Positions 9,323 through 20,772 of a DNA stretch of 64,000 nucleotides are shown here, in pieces; the first letter of the stretch is position 1, and every line of letters begins with the position of its first letter. This DNA is from Methanogenium cariaci JCM 10550. GTDB lineage: Archaea > Halobacteriota > Methanomicrobia > Methanomicrobiales > Methanomicrobiaceae. Under the pieces are notes generated by a model, which did no database searches, was not told where the DNA came from, and saw only the letters and a program-made list of their open reading frames with translations. Position numbers and translations under genes: made by a program. The stretch is taken from NCBI RefSeq assembly GCF_001315945.1, contig NZ_BBBG01000001.1, positions 124,001-188,000 on the forward strand. The letters run 5' to 3'.

Positions 9323-11568
9323 TCATTTTCTGTTCTTTTTCAGGGCAGTGCCTGCCCAGACACACTGCCCGTATGAGATACACCCGTCACCCAGGGGATA
9401 CCGGGTATTGATGACATACTCATGACCTGATGTCACAATGGTTTCCCGAATGGCTGATTCTATCGCCTGGTTGTATGCCACGCCGCCGCTCAGGGCAATT
9501 TTCTGATAGCCTTTCTCTTCTGCGGCCATGACAGCGATCTCGCAATACCGGTTGCCAGTGTCCGCTGGAATGATGCCGCGATGTCCGCGGTCCGTTCGTA
9601 TTTCATCCGGGAGAACGCCTCCCTGAGGAGGGCGGAGGTGGAGAGGATGGTACGTTCGTTGTCCTGAATGAATTCGCGGTCCCAGAGAGTGGCGGTGCCC
9701 GGCACGGCAGTGGTCTCCAGCACCTGTGCGGGTTCACCGTCAAAGGTGCGTTCCCGGCAGACACCGAGAAGTGCTGCCGCGGCGTCCAGCACTCGGCCGG
9801 TGCTGGAGGAGAGGGTGACATTGAAGCGTTGTTTCACCTGTTTCTCCAGCACTGCAAGGGCGGTGGCATCCCATCCACGGGCCGCCAGAAGTGCTGCGGT
9901 CTCCTCTTCCGGAAGAATGCCGTAGAGCATGCGTTCGGGATATTTCGTGGAAAGGTCGCCTCCCGGCATCATCACCGGTTCGAGGTGGCCGACGCGGGTG
10001 AGACAGGGGGACGCTACCGGCAAAGATTTCCCCCCCGCCCCCCCATACTGTGCCGTCCTCGCCGTAGCCGACCCCGTCAATAGCGATACCGATGCACGGC
10101 TCGGTGGTGGCAGCGGCGATGTGTGCCTTGTGATGCTGCACCGGCATAAGGGTGGCACCCGTCTCCTCTGCAAGTTCGCGGGCATAGCGGGTGGAGAGGA
10201 ACTGGGGGGGGTGCAGGTCATGGGCGATCACATCGAACTTTGCGCCCAGCAGGTTGGCCGTTCGGTCTATTGTCTCTTTCAGGTAGGTGAGTGTCGCCGG
10301 ATTGCGCACATTGCCCACGTGGGGGGGTGAGGTGATGCAGTAGCCATTCTGGTAGATGGAGATGTTCGCATTGAGCTCCGGGCCTGTGCCGAGTATACAG
10401 CATCGCCGAGGTCCTGTCTCTGCCGTTTCGGGGGGGCAAGGCCGCGGGAGAGCCGGAGGATCTTGCCGTCGCGCACGACCGAGTCGTCACACCGGTTCTG
10501 GATGACCCGGTTGTGGGTGAGGATGTAGTCAACCTGTCCGCCGAGCCTCTCGCATGCCTCACGGGTATCGGTGATCATCGGGTATCCGGGGGGGGTTGGC
10601 GCTTGTCATGACGAGCATCGGGTGGCTGAGTGATGCAAAGAGCAGATGGTGCAGGGCGGTATAGGGGGGGAGCATGCAGCCGAGAGTATGCAGTTTGGAG
10701 ATCTCCCGAGGGCCTCAGGGTCTTTTTTTACCAGGACGACGATGGGGGGGTGGGCGGGGGGGCTGTTGAGACACGTTCGTTCTGCCTCTGATACGATGGC
10801 CACCCGTTCGATCTCATCACCGGTGGCCATGACAGCAAGGGGCTGTTCGGGTCTGCCGAGGCTGCCTTTCAGGCGTTCGGCTGCCTCTACGGTGCAGGCG
10901 ATATGGAATCCCCCCCCAGACCACGGATGGCGACAACGGCACCTCCGTCAAGAAGGGACGCTGCAGTATGCAGGGGGGTCACCCGGTATCGCGGTGCCAT
11001 CGGTGCGCAACAGGGAGAGTGCGGGCCCGCAGGCAGCACAGGCAATCGTCTGTGCATGATGGCGGCGGGAGGCGGGGGTCGGTATACTCGTCTTCGCATG
11101 CACCGCAGATGGGAAATGTGTCCATCCGGGTACGCTCCCGGTCATAGGGCAGACTGCGAATGATACTGTAGCGGGGGGCCGCAGTTCACACAGGAGGTGG
11201 CCCAGTATCCCTCGTATCTGCCGCCAGGGGTGAATATGTCCCTGATGCATTCGTCACAGGTGGCAACATCCGCCGGGATAAAACCGGAGAGGGTGCCCGT
11301 TGTGCTTTCGAGGATCGTAAATCCTCTTGGAACCGGTTCATCTGAATCGGTGACAGTGACGGTGTCGATATGGGAGAGGGGGGGTGCCAAGGGAGAGGCG
11401 GCGCATAAATTCTTCAAAGTTGTCTCCTTCTGCGAGCACCACTACTTCACTGCCGAGGTTACGAACCGTGCCCTGCATGCCGAGGTCATGAGCGGTTTTA
11501 TAAACAAACGGGCGAAATCCTACTCCCTGAACGATGCCTTTTATTGATATCTGCCCTCTGATTCGCAT
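9323..11568 (-). CDS. hypF: [NiFe]-hydrogenase maturation carbamoyltransferase HypF, many frame breaks
   Basis: Makes the CN ligands of the [NiFe] site from carbamoyl phosphate, together with HypE. Reading leftward the full domain order is present. First comes acylphosphatase (RIRGQISIKGIVQGVGFRPFVYK), then two zinc-finger pairs (CDECIRDIF with CVNCGP, then CAACGP). A YrdC-like domain follows (VDYILTHNRVIQNRCDDSVV), and last the Kae1-like domain (VIAHDLHPQFLSTRYA, QHHKAHIAAATTE, IALSGGVAYNQAI). At least seven frame changes sit at G/C runs. The total of about 745 residues is normal for HypF. It is divergent from the regulator at 11628 and convergent with the receiver gene. Its substrates, F420-reducing or Ech-type hydrogenases, lie outside the window. 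Confidence 0.93.
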
Positions 11569-11589
11569 ATTTGATGTCTGGATAATCTT

Positions 11590-11627
11590 TATTCATTTAT
11601 ACGTTTAATATTACATGGGTTTTTACT
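11590..11627 (+). promoter_or_regulatory. Divergent promoter region between hypF and the regulator genes
   Basis: About 60 bases separate the hypF start from the next gene. They contain an A/T-rich block (ATTCATTTATACGTTTAATATTA) that could hold box A elements for both directions. The close spacing means the rightward transcript would have almost no leader. Confidence 0.35.
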
Positions 11628-12144
11628 TTGACAGGGCATAATCGGATCGTTAATGATCCCCTAGAATTAGTTCCGCTCATTGTTACTTTTAACAACTCAC
11701 AATTCAAAAAAGCCTACGACCTCCTCTCAAAACAATGGATGACCGAAGAAGAGATCTGTGCTGAAATCGGCGCAGAATCCGTGGCTGAATGTCTCGGACT
11801 TCTAAAGAAAGGAAATCTGATTGAGGAGCAGTGGCGGATGCCGCAGCCGGGGGGAGCGGCCCTCTAAAGAATATAAAACGACATACAGCCGATTCAGGGC
11901 GGGATTCCAGTGTTCGATGGAAGATCTGGGTGATCTTCTCTATATCTCGACGTCTACCGATGAAGAACTACGGGGCATGGTTGACTGCCTTGAGCAGGAT
12001 GTACGGTCGGGAATCTCGTCATACAATGACCTCGCGCGCAAGTACAAAGTGAGTCCGGTCTACATCAGGGGACTTGCAAAGCGGATGCCGAATCTTGATG
12101 TGAAAGGCCAGGGGGGGCTGGTGCTGCTTGACGATTCACAGTGA
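11628..12144 (+). CDS. Winged-helix (ArsR-like) transcriptional regulator
   Basis: About 170 residues after correction. The N-terminal half is a winged helix: KKAYDLLSKQWMTEEEICAEIG, then AECLGLLKKGNLIEEQWRMPQPG. It reads on, after a G-run frame break near 11852, as KEYKTTYSRFRAGFQCSMEDLGDLLYI. A second helix-turn-helix-like segment lies near the C terminus (YNDLARKYKVSPVYIRGLAKRM). The start is a problem: the only open start is TTG 11628, and an ATG at 11615 is out of frame. It overlaps the next gene by 17 bases. The ligand and targets are unknown; the position suggests control of hypF or of its own pair. Confidence 0.7.
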
Positions 12145-12949
12145 TGACCCGTACTACACTGTACTGAAGAGTAAGCGTGAAGCGACACGCTTTCAGATCT
12201 TAGTGGAGATTGCCGCCCATCAGCCTTCTGTGCGCCAGCAGGAGATTGCCACAAAGATGGGTGTCACACCACAGGCGGTCAGTGAATACATTCGTGAGAT
12301 GGTGGATGACGGATTTGTGAACTCAAACGGCAGAGGCCGCTACAATGTCACAAAGAAGGGTGTGGAGTGGGTAACAAATGCCGCAGAATCACTTGATATC
12401 TATCTGAAGTATGTAACGACGGATGTCATACAGGATGTCTCTGTGTGGACTGCCATTGCCAAGGAACCCCCCCTGAAGATGGGGGGGGACCGGGTCGGTG
12501 TCTTTATGCAGGGAGGGCTTCTGTATGCCTCCAGAGCTGAACAGACGGCGATGGGAGAGGTAACTATTGCTGCCCAGCCCGGAGAGGATGTCGGGGGGGT
12601 GACGAAACTCTCCGGTATCATCGCACTCGAAGAAGGAACCATTCGTGTATGCAAGGTGCCACGTATCCAGCGGGGGGGCGGGTCACGCAGTGTCTCTCCT
12701 GACCGTATCCTTGATGCTCTGGAAGGCATGGACTATATCGGTGCGGTAGGTCTTGAGGCGATGGTGCTTCTGAAGAGTGTCGGTGTCACTGAGGATGCCT
12801 TCTTTGGTGCCCGGGAAGGAGTGCTGGAGGCTTCATTCCATGGTATCAACTGTGCGATGGTCATCGTCGATGAGGAGTTCACCGGGTTCCTGAAACGGCT
12901 TGAGAGTGCGGGTCTTCCGTATGAGATCTGCGATTTGAGCATTTCATGA
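12128..12949 (+). CDS. MarR-like winged-helix regulator with a large C-terminal domain
   Basis: About 270 residues. Residues 15-75 form a winged helix (FQILVEIAAHQPSVRQQEIATKMGVTPQAVSEYIREMVDDG). The C-terminal two thirds is an alpha/beta domain unfamiliar to me in detail (VGVFMQGGLLYA, GIIALEEGTIRVCKVPRI, GAVGLEAMVLLKSVGV). Such two-domain regulators are common in methanogens and may sense a small molecule. Only TTG 12128 opens this frame, so either the start is TTG or the overlap with the previous gene hides an indel. It overlaps the helicase gene by four bases (ATGA). Confidence 0.72.
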   Translation: MTIHSDDPYYTVLKSKREATRFQILVEIAAHQPSVRQQEIATKMGVTPQAVSEYIREMVDDGFVNSNGRGRYNVTKKGVEWVTNAAESLDIYLKYVTTDVIQDVSVWTAIAKEPPLKMGGDRVGVFMQGGLLYASRAEQTAMGEVTIAAQPGEDVGGVTKLSGIIALEEGTIRVCKVPRIQRGGGSRSVSPDRILDALEGMDYIGAVGLEAMVLLKSVGVTEDAFFGAREGVLEASFHGINCAMVIVDEEFTGFLKRLESAGLPYEICDLSIS

Positions 12950-14997
12950 GTATTATTGTTAATCCACGGCGGGGACCCTACCGCCTCTATTTTTACGATG
13001 GCCGGCGTGTGACCGGTAGCGGCGATCTGGAACTTTCAAAGACCGGCAAGGGCTGTCGTCCGAAAGAGTTCCGTTACCGTGATGCGGGCAGGCGTCAGCC
13101 GCGGCGTGTTCCCACAAAGGAGCTGATCCGGGAATTACGGGGGGGCAGAAAGTCTATCTTACGGGTGAGGATGAGGCGTTCCGGTCCATGTGCAAGGATT
13201 TGCAGATTCCTGTCGCGGTGATCCGGCTCTGCCGGACCTGTCTCTTAACCGATCGGGTAACTCCCCCCCTGAAACATAAGAATGCGGTGAAGTACGGGCA
13301 TGAGGAGATCTGCATGCACTGTGCGAAGAATGAACTCCGCCGTGAGGCAGGTTATCTGGGAGGGATGGGTATGAAGTCCCTCGGCCATCTGGAGCATATG
13401 CTGGATGTGTACCGGGATCTTGACCGTGTCGTTGGCATGCTGCAGCCGGATACCACAAAACCTGCCCAGACGCTCTTTGACCGGCTTGAACCCCCCCATG
13501 CGGTACGCAAGACGCAGCCCATTACCGCTCTCCCACTCCCGAAGAAGTTTGTAGACGCATCCGGAGTGAAAAACCTGATGCCGGTTCAGCAGCTCTGTGT
13601 CGATGCGGGTCTTTTGAAGGGCAAGGACCAGCTGGTGGTGGCGGCGACAGCAAGTGGCAAGACCTTTATCGGTGAGATGGCGGGGGGGATGAAAAATCTC
13701 AGTGAGAGCCGGGGGGGGAGTATGCTCTTTTTAGTTCCTCTTGTTGCGCTTGCAAACCAGAAGTATCGCCGTTTCTCTGAACGTTACGGTGATTTTCTGA
13801 ATGTCTCGCTTCTGACCGGTGTTTCGAGGATTCACCTGCCGGGCAATGGTCAGAAGGCCCGGCGCAGTATGAAGTCTGATATCATCGTCGGCACGTATGA
13901 AGGAGTGGACCATCATCTGCGGATGGGTAAACGTCTGGCAAAGGTGGGCACCGTCGTCATTGATGAAGTGCAGATGCTGGAAGACCCGGACCGGGGACAC
14001 CGGCTCGACGGTCTGATTGCCCGCCTGCGGCATGTCGCCCCCCCGAAGGCCCAGTACCTCTTTTTGAGCGCCACAATCGGGTCGCCGTCTGCGCTTGCAC
14101 AGAAACTGAGTGCTGAGCTGGTCCGGTATGACGAACGGCCGGTGGGCCTGGAACGTCATCTCATCTTCACGGAGCGCAAAGAGAAGATACCTCTGATCAA
14201 AAAGATGGTCACCGAGGAGTTCAAAAAAACCTCGTCCAAGGGATTTCATGGGCAGACAATTGTCTTCACCAATTCACGGGCACGCTGCCATACGGTGGCA
14301 GAAGCTATCGGCAAGAAAGCGATGCCCTATCATGCCGGGCTCTCTTCCACGGAACGACGTCAGGTGGAGAAGATGTTTGAGAAGGGAGAAATTGCTGCGG
14401 TTGTCACCACCGCTGCCCTTGCGGCAGGGGTGGACTTTCCGGCATCCCAGGTCATCTTCGATGCCCTTGCAATGGGTATCTCGTGGCTAAAGGTGCAGGA
14501 GTTCTCCCAGATGATGGGTCGCGCCGGTCGGCCGGATTTCCACGATCTGGGAAAAGTGGTCATCCTCGCCGAACCGGGTGGGGGGGTCTATTCACGGGAG
14601 TCCGGCGGCGGCACGGAAGAGGAGGTAGCGATTCGTCTCCTCAAAGGAGAGATGGAGGAGGTCTCTCCGGTCTATGATATTGAAGGTTCATCTGAGGAGT
14701 ATGTCGCTAATGCCGTGGTATGCGGGGGGGGAGAACTTGCATGCCTGACCGGGATCTGCACAACGATGGTCGGGGGGGAACTCGATGATGTCTGGCCCCC
14801 CCTTCTGAAAAAGGATGGCTACATCCGCGAACGGAACGGGAAGATTGTTCTCTCCCCCCCTCTGGGGGCAGGTGATGGCCGAGCATTTCATCGGCGTTGA
14901 ACGTCTTTCCCGGATTCTTAAGATGGTTCGAAAGACAAAAGATCCCCCCCTCGCGATTGTTGCGGAACTGGACTGTGTGGAAGATCAGGATGCGTGA
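12946..14997 (+). CDS. Archaeal DEAD/DEAH-box helicase with N-terminal zinc site (DUF5814-like)
   Basis: A superfamily 2 helicase of about 670 residues. The N-terminal part (to about residue 150) includes a four-cysteine zinc site, CRTC and CMHC. The helicase core follows: Q-like LMPVQQLCVDAG, Walker A ATASGKT, motif Ia LVPLVALANQ, Walker B IDEVQ, motif III LSATIG, then TIVFTNSRARC, the VTTAALAAGVDFPA segment and motif VI QMMGRAGRPD. The order resembles Hel308/Ski2-type enzymes. Breaks occur near 13140 and 14870. A doubled glycine in GEMAGGMKN sits on a seven-G run and is probably artificial. Substrate unknown; a DNA-repair or RNA role is inferred only from the fold. Confidence 0.85.
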
Positions 14998-15057
14998 GGG
15001 GGGTACCTGTTTCGGGTATGCTCATCGCTTTTCTGCCGGATATCATCCGTTCCTGAT

Positions 15058-15080
15058 CATTTTTTTGTTGTTTTTTGTTG
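15058..15080 (+). terminator. T-rich terminator after the helicase gene
   Basis: TTTTTTTGTTGTTTTTTGTTG, about 60 bases past the helicase stop, is a typical archaeal oligo-T terminator. Confidence 0.5.
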
Positions 15081-15217
15081 AAGTCCTTCTCCGGTTTATC
15101 CGTTACCGGTGGTGATATCCGGATGAACCGGGACGAATGATGGAGGAGCTACGGGTGCGTTTCATTGCCGCCGGAGAAGACAGTCTTTATCCGCCTGTGC
15201 TCTCTACACTGAGAGTA

Positions 15218-15691
15218 ATGCGAGTGACTTCCGGGGGGGACGATGATCGATTGTATATGCAGGCGGCGACTGAAGAGGCAAAACTGAGCCTGAACGAGGG
15301 CGGCATTCCCATCGGGGGGGCCGTGCTGGTGCGGGACGGGGGGGTGATTCTCTCACGGGGGGGTCATAACCGGAGAGTTCAGGACGATGATCCCCTGATG
15401 CATGCCGAGATCAACTGCATCCGAAATGCCGGAAGAATCGGGCGGTATGGGAATACGGTGCTGTATTCGACCCTCATGCCCTGCTATCTCTGTGCGGGAG
15501 CCGTTGTCCAGTTCGGCATCCCGAAGGTGGTTGTGGGGGGGGAGTCTGCCAGTTTTGCCGGTGCAGAGGATTTTTTGCGGGAAAAAGGTGTCAGGGTGGT
15601 AGATCTGAATCTGCCCGGATTAACAGAGATGATGGCAGGGTACATTGAACGCCATGCTGACATCTGGAATGAGGATATCGGGGCACTCTGA
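15218..15691 (+). CDS. Zinc-dependent nucleobase/nucleoside deaminase
   Basis: CDA-superfamily deaminase of about 157 residues, most like cytosine or guanine deaminases. The zinc site is complete: MHAEINCI supplies the His and the catalytic Glu, and MPCYLCAG supplies the two cysteines. The N-terminal EGGIPIGAVLVRDG is typical of the family. ATG 15218 is chosen because the family usually begins about 10 residues before the LYMQAATEEAKLSL helix. An upstream start at ATG 15137 would add 27 residues with no family match. Doubled glycines at the G runs are probably artefacts. The exact base cannot be told. Confidence 0.82.
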   Translation: MRVTSGGDDDRLYMQAATEEAKLSLNEGGIPIGGAVLVRDGGVILSRGGHNRRVQDDDPLMHAEINCIRNAGRIGRYGNTVLYSTLMPCYLCAGAVVQFGIPKVVVGGESASFAGAEDFLREKGVRVVDLNLPGLTEMMAGYIERHADIWNEDIGAL

Positions 15692-15821
15692 GAGATCCTC
15701 TGTCGCTGCCGGGGGGGGAATTTTCGTTCGGGATTTCCCCTGTACCGGTCATGCACTGAATGACCCGGTGGTGAAATCCATCTTTTCTGTTCTGAAATAT
15801 TTTTAGTGAGATACTAATTCA

Positions 15822-15829
15822 TTTAAATA
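15822..15829 (+). promoter_or_regulatory. Box A (TATA) of the oxygen-defence operon
   Basis: TTTAAATA in an A/T-rich stretch (AATTCATTTAAATAATGG), about 85 bases before the rubredoxin start. Transcription would begin near 15850 and leave a leader of about 55-60 bases. Confidence 0.45.
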
Positions 15830-15908
15830 ATGGTGCTGTAATTATTCCGCAGAAGGTTCCGGACAAACCTGTTTTTTGTAGGGATATGCCGGAACAGGAG
15901 ATAATGAG

Positions 15909-16073
15909 ATGGATACAGCATGCCGGATGAAGTGTATGGTCTGCGGGCATATCTATGACCCGAAGAAAGGTGACGAAGGAGTGTCTGTCGGGACAGCGTT
16001 TGCTGATATCCCGGCGGAGTGGTGCTGCCCGGTCTGTGGTGCAGCGAAGACAAAGTTCAGTGAGGTGAAATGA
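15909..16073 (+). CDS. Rubredoxin
   Basis: A 54-residue one-iron electron carrier. It has both iron-binding cysteine pairs, CMVCG and CCPVCG, and the family core [11 protein letters not shown] and [13 protein letters not shown]. The start ATG 15909 is preceded by AGGAGATAATGAG. Its stop overlaps the start of the flavoprotein gene by four bases (ATGA). Rubredoxin commonly passes electrons to superoxide reductase and to A-type flavoproteins, and the operon context fits that exactly. Confidence 0.95.
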   Translation: MDTACRMKCMVCGHIYDPKKGDEGVSVGTAFADIPAEWCCPVCGAAKTKFSEVK

Positions 16074-17267
16074 TGGTCGTACGTGAGATTCTTCCCGGCA
16101 TCGAGGCGGTGGGTGTGATTGACTGGCACCGGACCGCGTTTGATAACCTAATGGACCTTCCGGACGGGACAACATACAATGCCTATGTCGTCCGGGGGGG
16201 AAGCGAGAAGACTGCACTCATCGACACCGTGGAAGCAGGATTTGATGAGGAGTATGTGACAAATCTCATCCGGGCAAAGGTTGATTCCGTAGACTATATC
16301 GTGGCGAACCATGCGGAACAGGACCACTCCGGTTCGCTTCCGCTGCTGCTTGAACTCTTTCCGATGGCAGCCGTTGTCACAACGGAGAAGGGCAAAGAGC
16401 TGCTCTGTTCCATGGTCTTAATTGAGGAAGATCGTATCATGGTAGTGGAGGAGAATGACTGCCTCTCTCTCGGGGATAAGACCCTTGTCTTCTATCCGAT
16501 GCCGTGGGTGCACTGGCCGGAGACGATGGTGACCTGGGTGCCGGAAGACCGCATCCTCTTCTCCTGTGATCTCTTTGGTTCGCACCTTGCCACGTCAGAC
16601 GTCTTTTCTGACGGTTCATGCCGATTGCATGAGGCTGCAAAACGGTATTTTGCCGTTATCATGCAACCCTTCCGGGGGCAAGATCCGCGGTTATCTGGAT
16701 GCGGTGGATACTCTTGACCGGCGGTGATCGCACCGAGCCACGGGCCGGTATACCGTGACCCGAAAGAGATCATGTCCCTCTACCGGGACTGGTCATCAGA
16801 AGAGGGCAAAAATCTCGTGATCATCCCCCCCTTTGTGTCCATGCATGAAAGTACGCGCTGGATGGTGGACCGGCTGGTGGAGGCACTGATCCAGCGGGGC
16901 ATTCAGGTGCGTCCCTACGACCTCGGCACCGCATCACCGGGCATGATTGCCATGGACCTCATCGATGCCACGACCATTGTCATCGGTACCCCGACCGTTC
17001 ATTTCGGGCCGCACCCCCAAAGCGGCACATATTGCGTTTCTCACCAATATTCTCAAGCCGAAGGCACGGTATATGGCAGTCATCGGTTCATTCGGCTGGG
17101 GGGGAGGAAAGACCGTGCAGACGCTGGGAGATATGATGCCGAAACTCAGTGCAGAGATGCTTGACCCGGTGTATATCAAAGGAAAACCCGGCGAACAGGA
17201 GCTGGTCGCGGTAATCGGTCTGGCAGACGAAATCTATAAACGCCATCAGGATCATCACCTCGTCTGA
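16070..17267 (+). CDS. fprA: A-type flavoprotein, F420H2 oxidase-like (FprA)
   Basis: Reduces O2 to water using a diiron site and FMN; in methanogens the donor is reduced F420. The N-terminal beta-lactamase-like domain carries the diiron ligands in [18 protein letters not shown] and APSHGP. The C-terminal flavodoxin domain follows ([41 protein letters not shown]). Frame breaks lie at G5 near 16674, at a seven-C run near 16827 and at C5 near 17016. The length of about 398 residues is right for the family. It is co-translated with rubredoxin and followed 15 bases later by superoxide reductase. Confidence 0.93.
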
Positions 17268-17282
17268 AAAGAGGCGAACCTG

Positions 17283-17687
17283 ATGGAAAAAAACCCTGTT
17301 TTTTACAAGTGCCCCGGATGCGGCGGCACGATCATGGAAATGGATCCCGGCATGTGTCTGTTATCATCTGAAGATACCCTCTCGGTCAGCTGTGCCGGCA
17401 CTGAGGTGGAGAAACTCTCTGAACAGACGGCAGACTTTGCCACCGAGAAGCACGTCCCTATTATTGAGAAGGTGGAGGGTGGGATACGAGTCAAAGTCGG
17501 ATCAACACCCCATCCGATGGCAGATGAGCATTACATCATGTGGATCGCTGTGCAGGCCGGTGCCGATCTGATGATCCATTATCTGAAACCCGGTGATGCA
17601 CCGGAAGCCTTCTTCCCCCCCTGCCCGGACACGGACGTAAAGGCGTATGAATGCTGCAATGTTCACAACCTCTGGGTCAACCGCTGA
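17283..17687 (+). CDS. Superoxide reductase (desulfoferrodoxin family)
   Basis: Reduces superoxide to peroxide without making O2. About 134 residues. The iron-site ligands of the catalytic domain are visible: EKHVPII, then HPMADEHYIMWI, and CNVHNLW with the Cys and His. The N terminus has a CPGCG pair plus two further cysteines (GMCLL and SVSCAG), so a desulforedoxin-like second iron centre is possible but not in the classic spacing. It is the third gene of the operon after rubredoxin and FprA, giving a complete O2 and superoxide defence set. The final ...VNR is followed by a T-rich tract. Confidence 0.92.
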   Translation: MEKNPVFYKCPGCGGTIMEMDPGMCLLSSEDTLSVSCAGTEVEKLSEQTADFATEKHVPIIEKVEGGIRVKVGSTPHPMADEHYIMWIAVQAGADLMIHYLKPGDAPEAFFPPCPDTDVKAYECCNVHNLWVNR

Positions 17688-17707
17688 AACAGATTCCCGT
17701 CATCCCG

Positions 17708-17736
17708 ATTCTCATTTTTTTGGTATTTTCCGTATG
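17708..17736 (+). terminator. T-rich terminator after the oxygen-defence operon
   Basis: CGATTCTCATTTTTTTGGTATTTTCC, starting about 20 bases after the stop. Confidence 0.45.
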
Positions 17737-17812
17737 TCTGCGGTGATGCAGGTATAATCCTGCTTTGTGTTCCGGAACAAAAGCATAATAGCCGCACTCC
17801 CGCAATGTGTAC

Positions 17813-19305
17813 ATGCGTATGGACCGTCTTCACCAGTACCTGACCCTGACCACGGATATCGGCACAATCCTCCGGTATATCGGTGCCGGCACCTGCATTC
17901 CCCCCCTTGTCGTTGCCCTCATCTATCAGGAATTTGACATGCTCCTTCCGATGGCATCGGTACCGGTGGTTCTCATATGTCTCGGGACGGTTCTGATCCG
18001 GCTTCCGGCAACAGACCGGGAACCGCGTCTCTCCATGTCTCTCTTCTCGGTGGCTGCCATCTGGCTGATCTGTGCCCTTGTGGGGGCACTGCCCTTTGTC
18101 TTCGGTGCCGACATGCCCTACATTGACGGCTTCTTTGAGGCGATGTCGGGGTGGACGGATACCGGGATGACGATGGCCCCCCCTGATGTGGATGCCCTGT
18201 CCCACACCCTTATTTTCTGGCGCACTCTGATGGAATGGTTCGGGGGGGTATCGGAATTGTGGCGTTCACGGTCGCCCTCTTAAACCGTTCCTCTATATCC
18301 CGCCACCGTCTCTACAGTACCGAACGCATGGAAGGGCGCAGTGATGCCTTCATGCCGAGTGTGGTGGAACAGGGGGGGGCACAGATGTGGCGGATATATC
18401 TGATCCTCACCCTTGCAGGAGTATTCCTGATCCTGCTATCCGGCGTGCCACTCTGGGATGCCATCAATATTGCCATGACGGCGATATCGACCGGTGGGTT
18501 TACCATCCATTCCGGGGGAATCCCGGCCTACGACAGTCGCATCCTCGAACTGCTCATCATACCCGTGATGATTGCGGGAGCCCTGCCCTTCAAGATATAT
18601 TATCTGATGTACCGGAAACGGGAGGTCAGTCTGTTTAAGGATGAACAGGCAAAGCTGCTCTTTTTGCTGATCCTTCTGGGTTTTGTCATCATCACCGCAG
18701 ACCTGATCGTATTTAACGGTCTGGACCAGTGGTCTGCACTCATAACCGGTCTCTTTATGGCATCCGCGGCGGTCACATCCACCGGGTTCCAGTCCGCGGA
18801 TCTTGCCATCTGGGAACCGGTCTCGGTGCTCTTTCTCTCCATACTGGTCTTTATCGGCGGGTCATCCGGTAGTACCTCAGGAGGGGGGGTGAAACTCTCC
18901 CGCATCCTTATCGGCCTGAAAGGGATCAAATGGTGGTTCAAACGGTCGTTTGTCAGCCCGAAGGCATTGCTTCCTCTGCGTTATAATGGCAAAACATTTC
19001 AGCGGGCAGAGGCTGAATTCCTTGTTTCACGGAATATGCTCACCGTTGTGCTCTTCCTGTTGCCGATTCTCTTTGCCCTTGTCATCATCATGCACTTTGA
19101 ACAGCCCGATATTGATACGACCCTCGTGATCTTTGATGTGATCTCCGCCACCTGCAACAACGGCATATCCACCGGTTTTATATCCCCCCCTGATCTGACC
19201 GTCTGGTCAAAACTGGTGCTCATTCTCCAGATGTGGCTGGGGAGGCTTGAGGTGATGGCGGTGATGGTCTTCTTTATCGGTCTCATTCGCGGGTTTGAGT
19301 GGTAA
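17813..19305 (+). CDS. trkH: Potassium uptake protein TrkH
   Basis: The K+-translocating membrane subunit. About 490 residues with repeated pore loops: FEAMSGWTDTGMT, then TAISTGGFT, AAVTSTGFQSADL and ATCNNGISTGF, each supplying a filter glycine. The frame breaks at the G run near 18245 (EWFGGIGIVAFTVALL continues in the next frame). The C terminus is the usual MWLGRLEVMAVMVFF. No TrkA-type nucleotide-binding partner is adjacent, so the regulatory subunit must lie elsewhere. The start could be GTG 17807, ATG 17813 or ATG 17819. Confidence 0.92.
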
Positions 19306-19382
19306 GGATGGGGGGGTGAGGAAATCATTATTGCCGCAAAAGAACGTCTTACTCTGAGGGCACGGAGGAGGCTGAAGATAAA

Positions 19383-19892
19383 ATGGTCTGGCAATATTTC
19401 ACAAAGATCCGCTATCTGGTAACGGTTGCGGCGATTTCCTCCCTTCTCGGCTCGGTGCTGATGTTTTTTATCGGTGTTGAAAAGACCATATCGGCATTTG
19501 TCTACTATTTCTACGGGCATGCGTTTTTTGGTGAGGACGTTCTTCCCGAATACCTGACACCGGGCGACCTTGCAACGGTGTCACTGGCGCAGGCTATTGA
19601 TGTCTTTCTCTTTGCTCTGGTGATGATGATCTTTGCCTATGGCATCTGGTATCTCTTTCTCGTGGAAGATGAGGACAAAGAACGGCTGAGTTTTCCCGGA
19701 TGGCTGAAAATCAAAAGTATCTTTCAGCTGAAGATGATCCTTGGGGAGGTCATCGTCTTCATCCTTTTTGTACATTTTCTTGAGACGGCAACAAAGACCG
19801 GCTATGCCAACCTAACCCTTGAAAATCTCATTCTGCCGGTAGCGATACTTCTGCTCTCGGTCAGCCTGATGCTGCTCCGGCAGGGGGAATGA
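19383..19892 (+). CDS. YqhA-family (UPF0114) membrane protein
   Basis: A small polytopic protein of 169 residues with about four membrane spans, the first at residues 12-34. It contains the motif FLFALVMMIFAYGIWYLF, followed by the cytoplasmic-looking FPGWLKIKSIFQLKMIL, which is characteristic of the YqhA family. The function is not established. GGAGGAGG lies about 20 bases before the ATG. It sits between trkH and the nitrogenase-like operon and shares their direction. Confidence 0.75.
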   Translation: MVWQYFTKIRYLVTVAAISSLLGSVLMFFIGVEKTISAFVYYFYGHAFFGEDVLPEYLTPGDLATVSLAQAIDVFLFALVMMIFAYGIWYLFLVEDEDKERLSFPGWLKIKSIFQLKMILGEVIVFILFVHFLETATKTGYANLTLENLILPVAILLLSVSLMLLRQGE

Positions 19893-19940
19893 CCCGTTCT
19901 CCATCAGGAGGAATAAAGAGCACGCACAACTAAACTTTAG

Positions 19941-20772
<832 letters not shown>

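Noticed and set aside
17663-18205. A 180-codon minus-strand frame opposite trkH
   Set aside because: It is antisense to well-matched TrkH sequence and has no family look.
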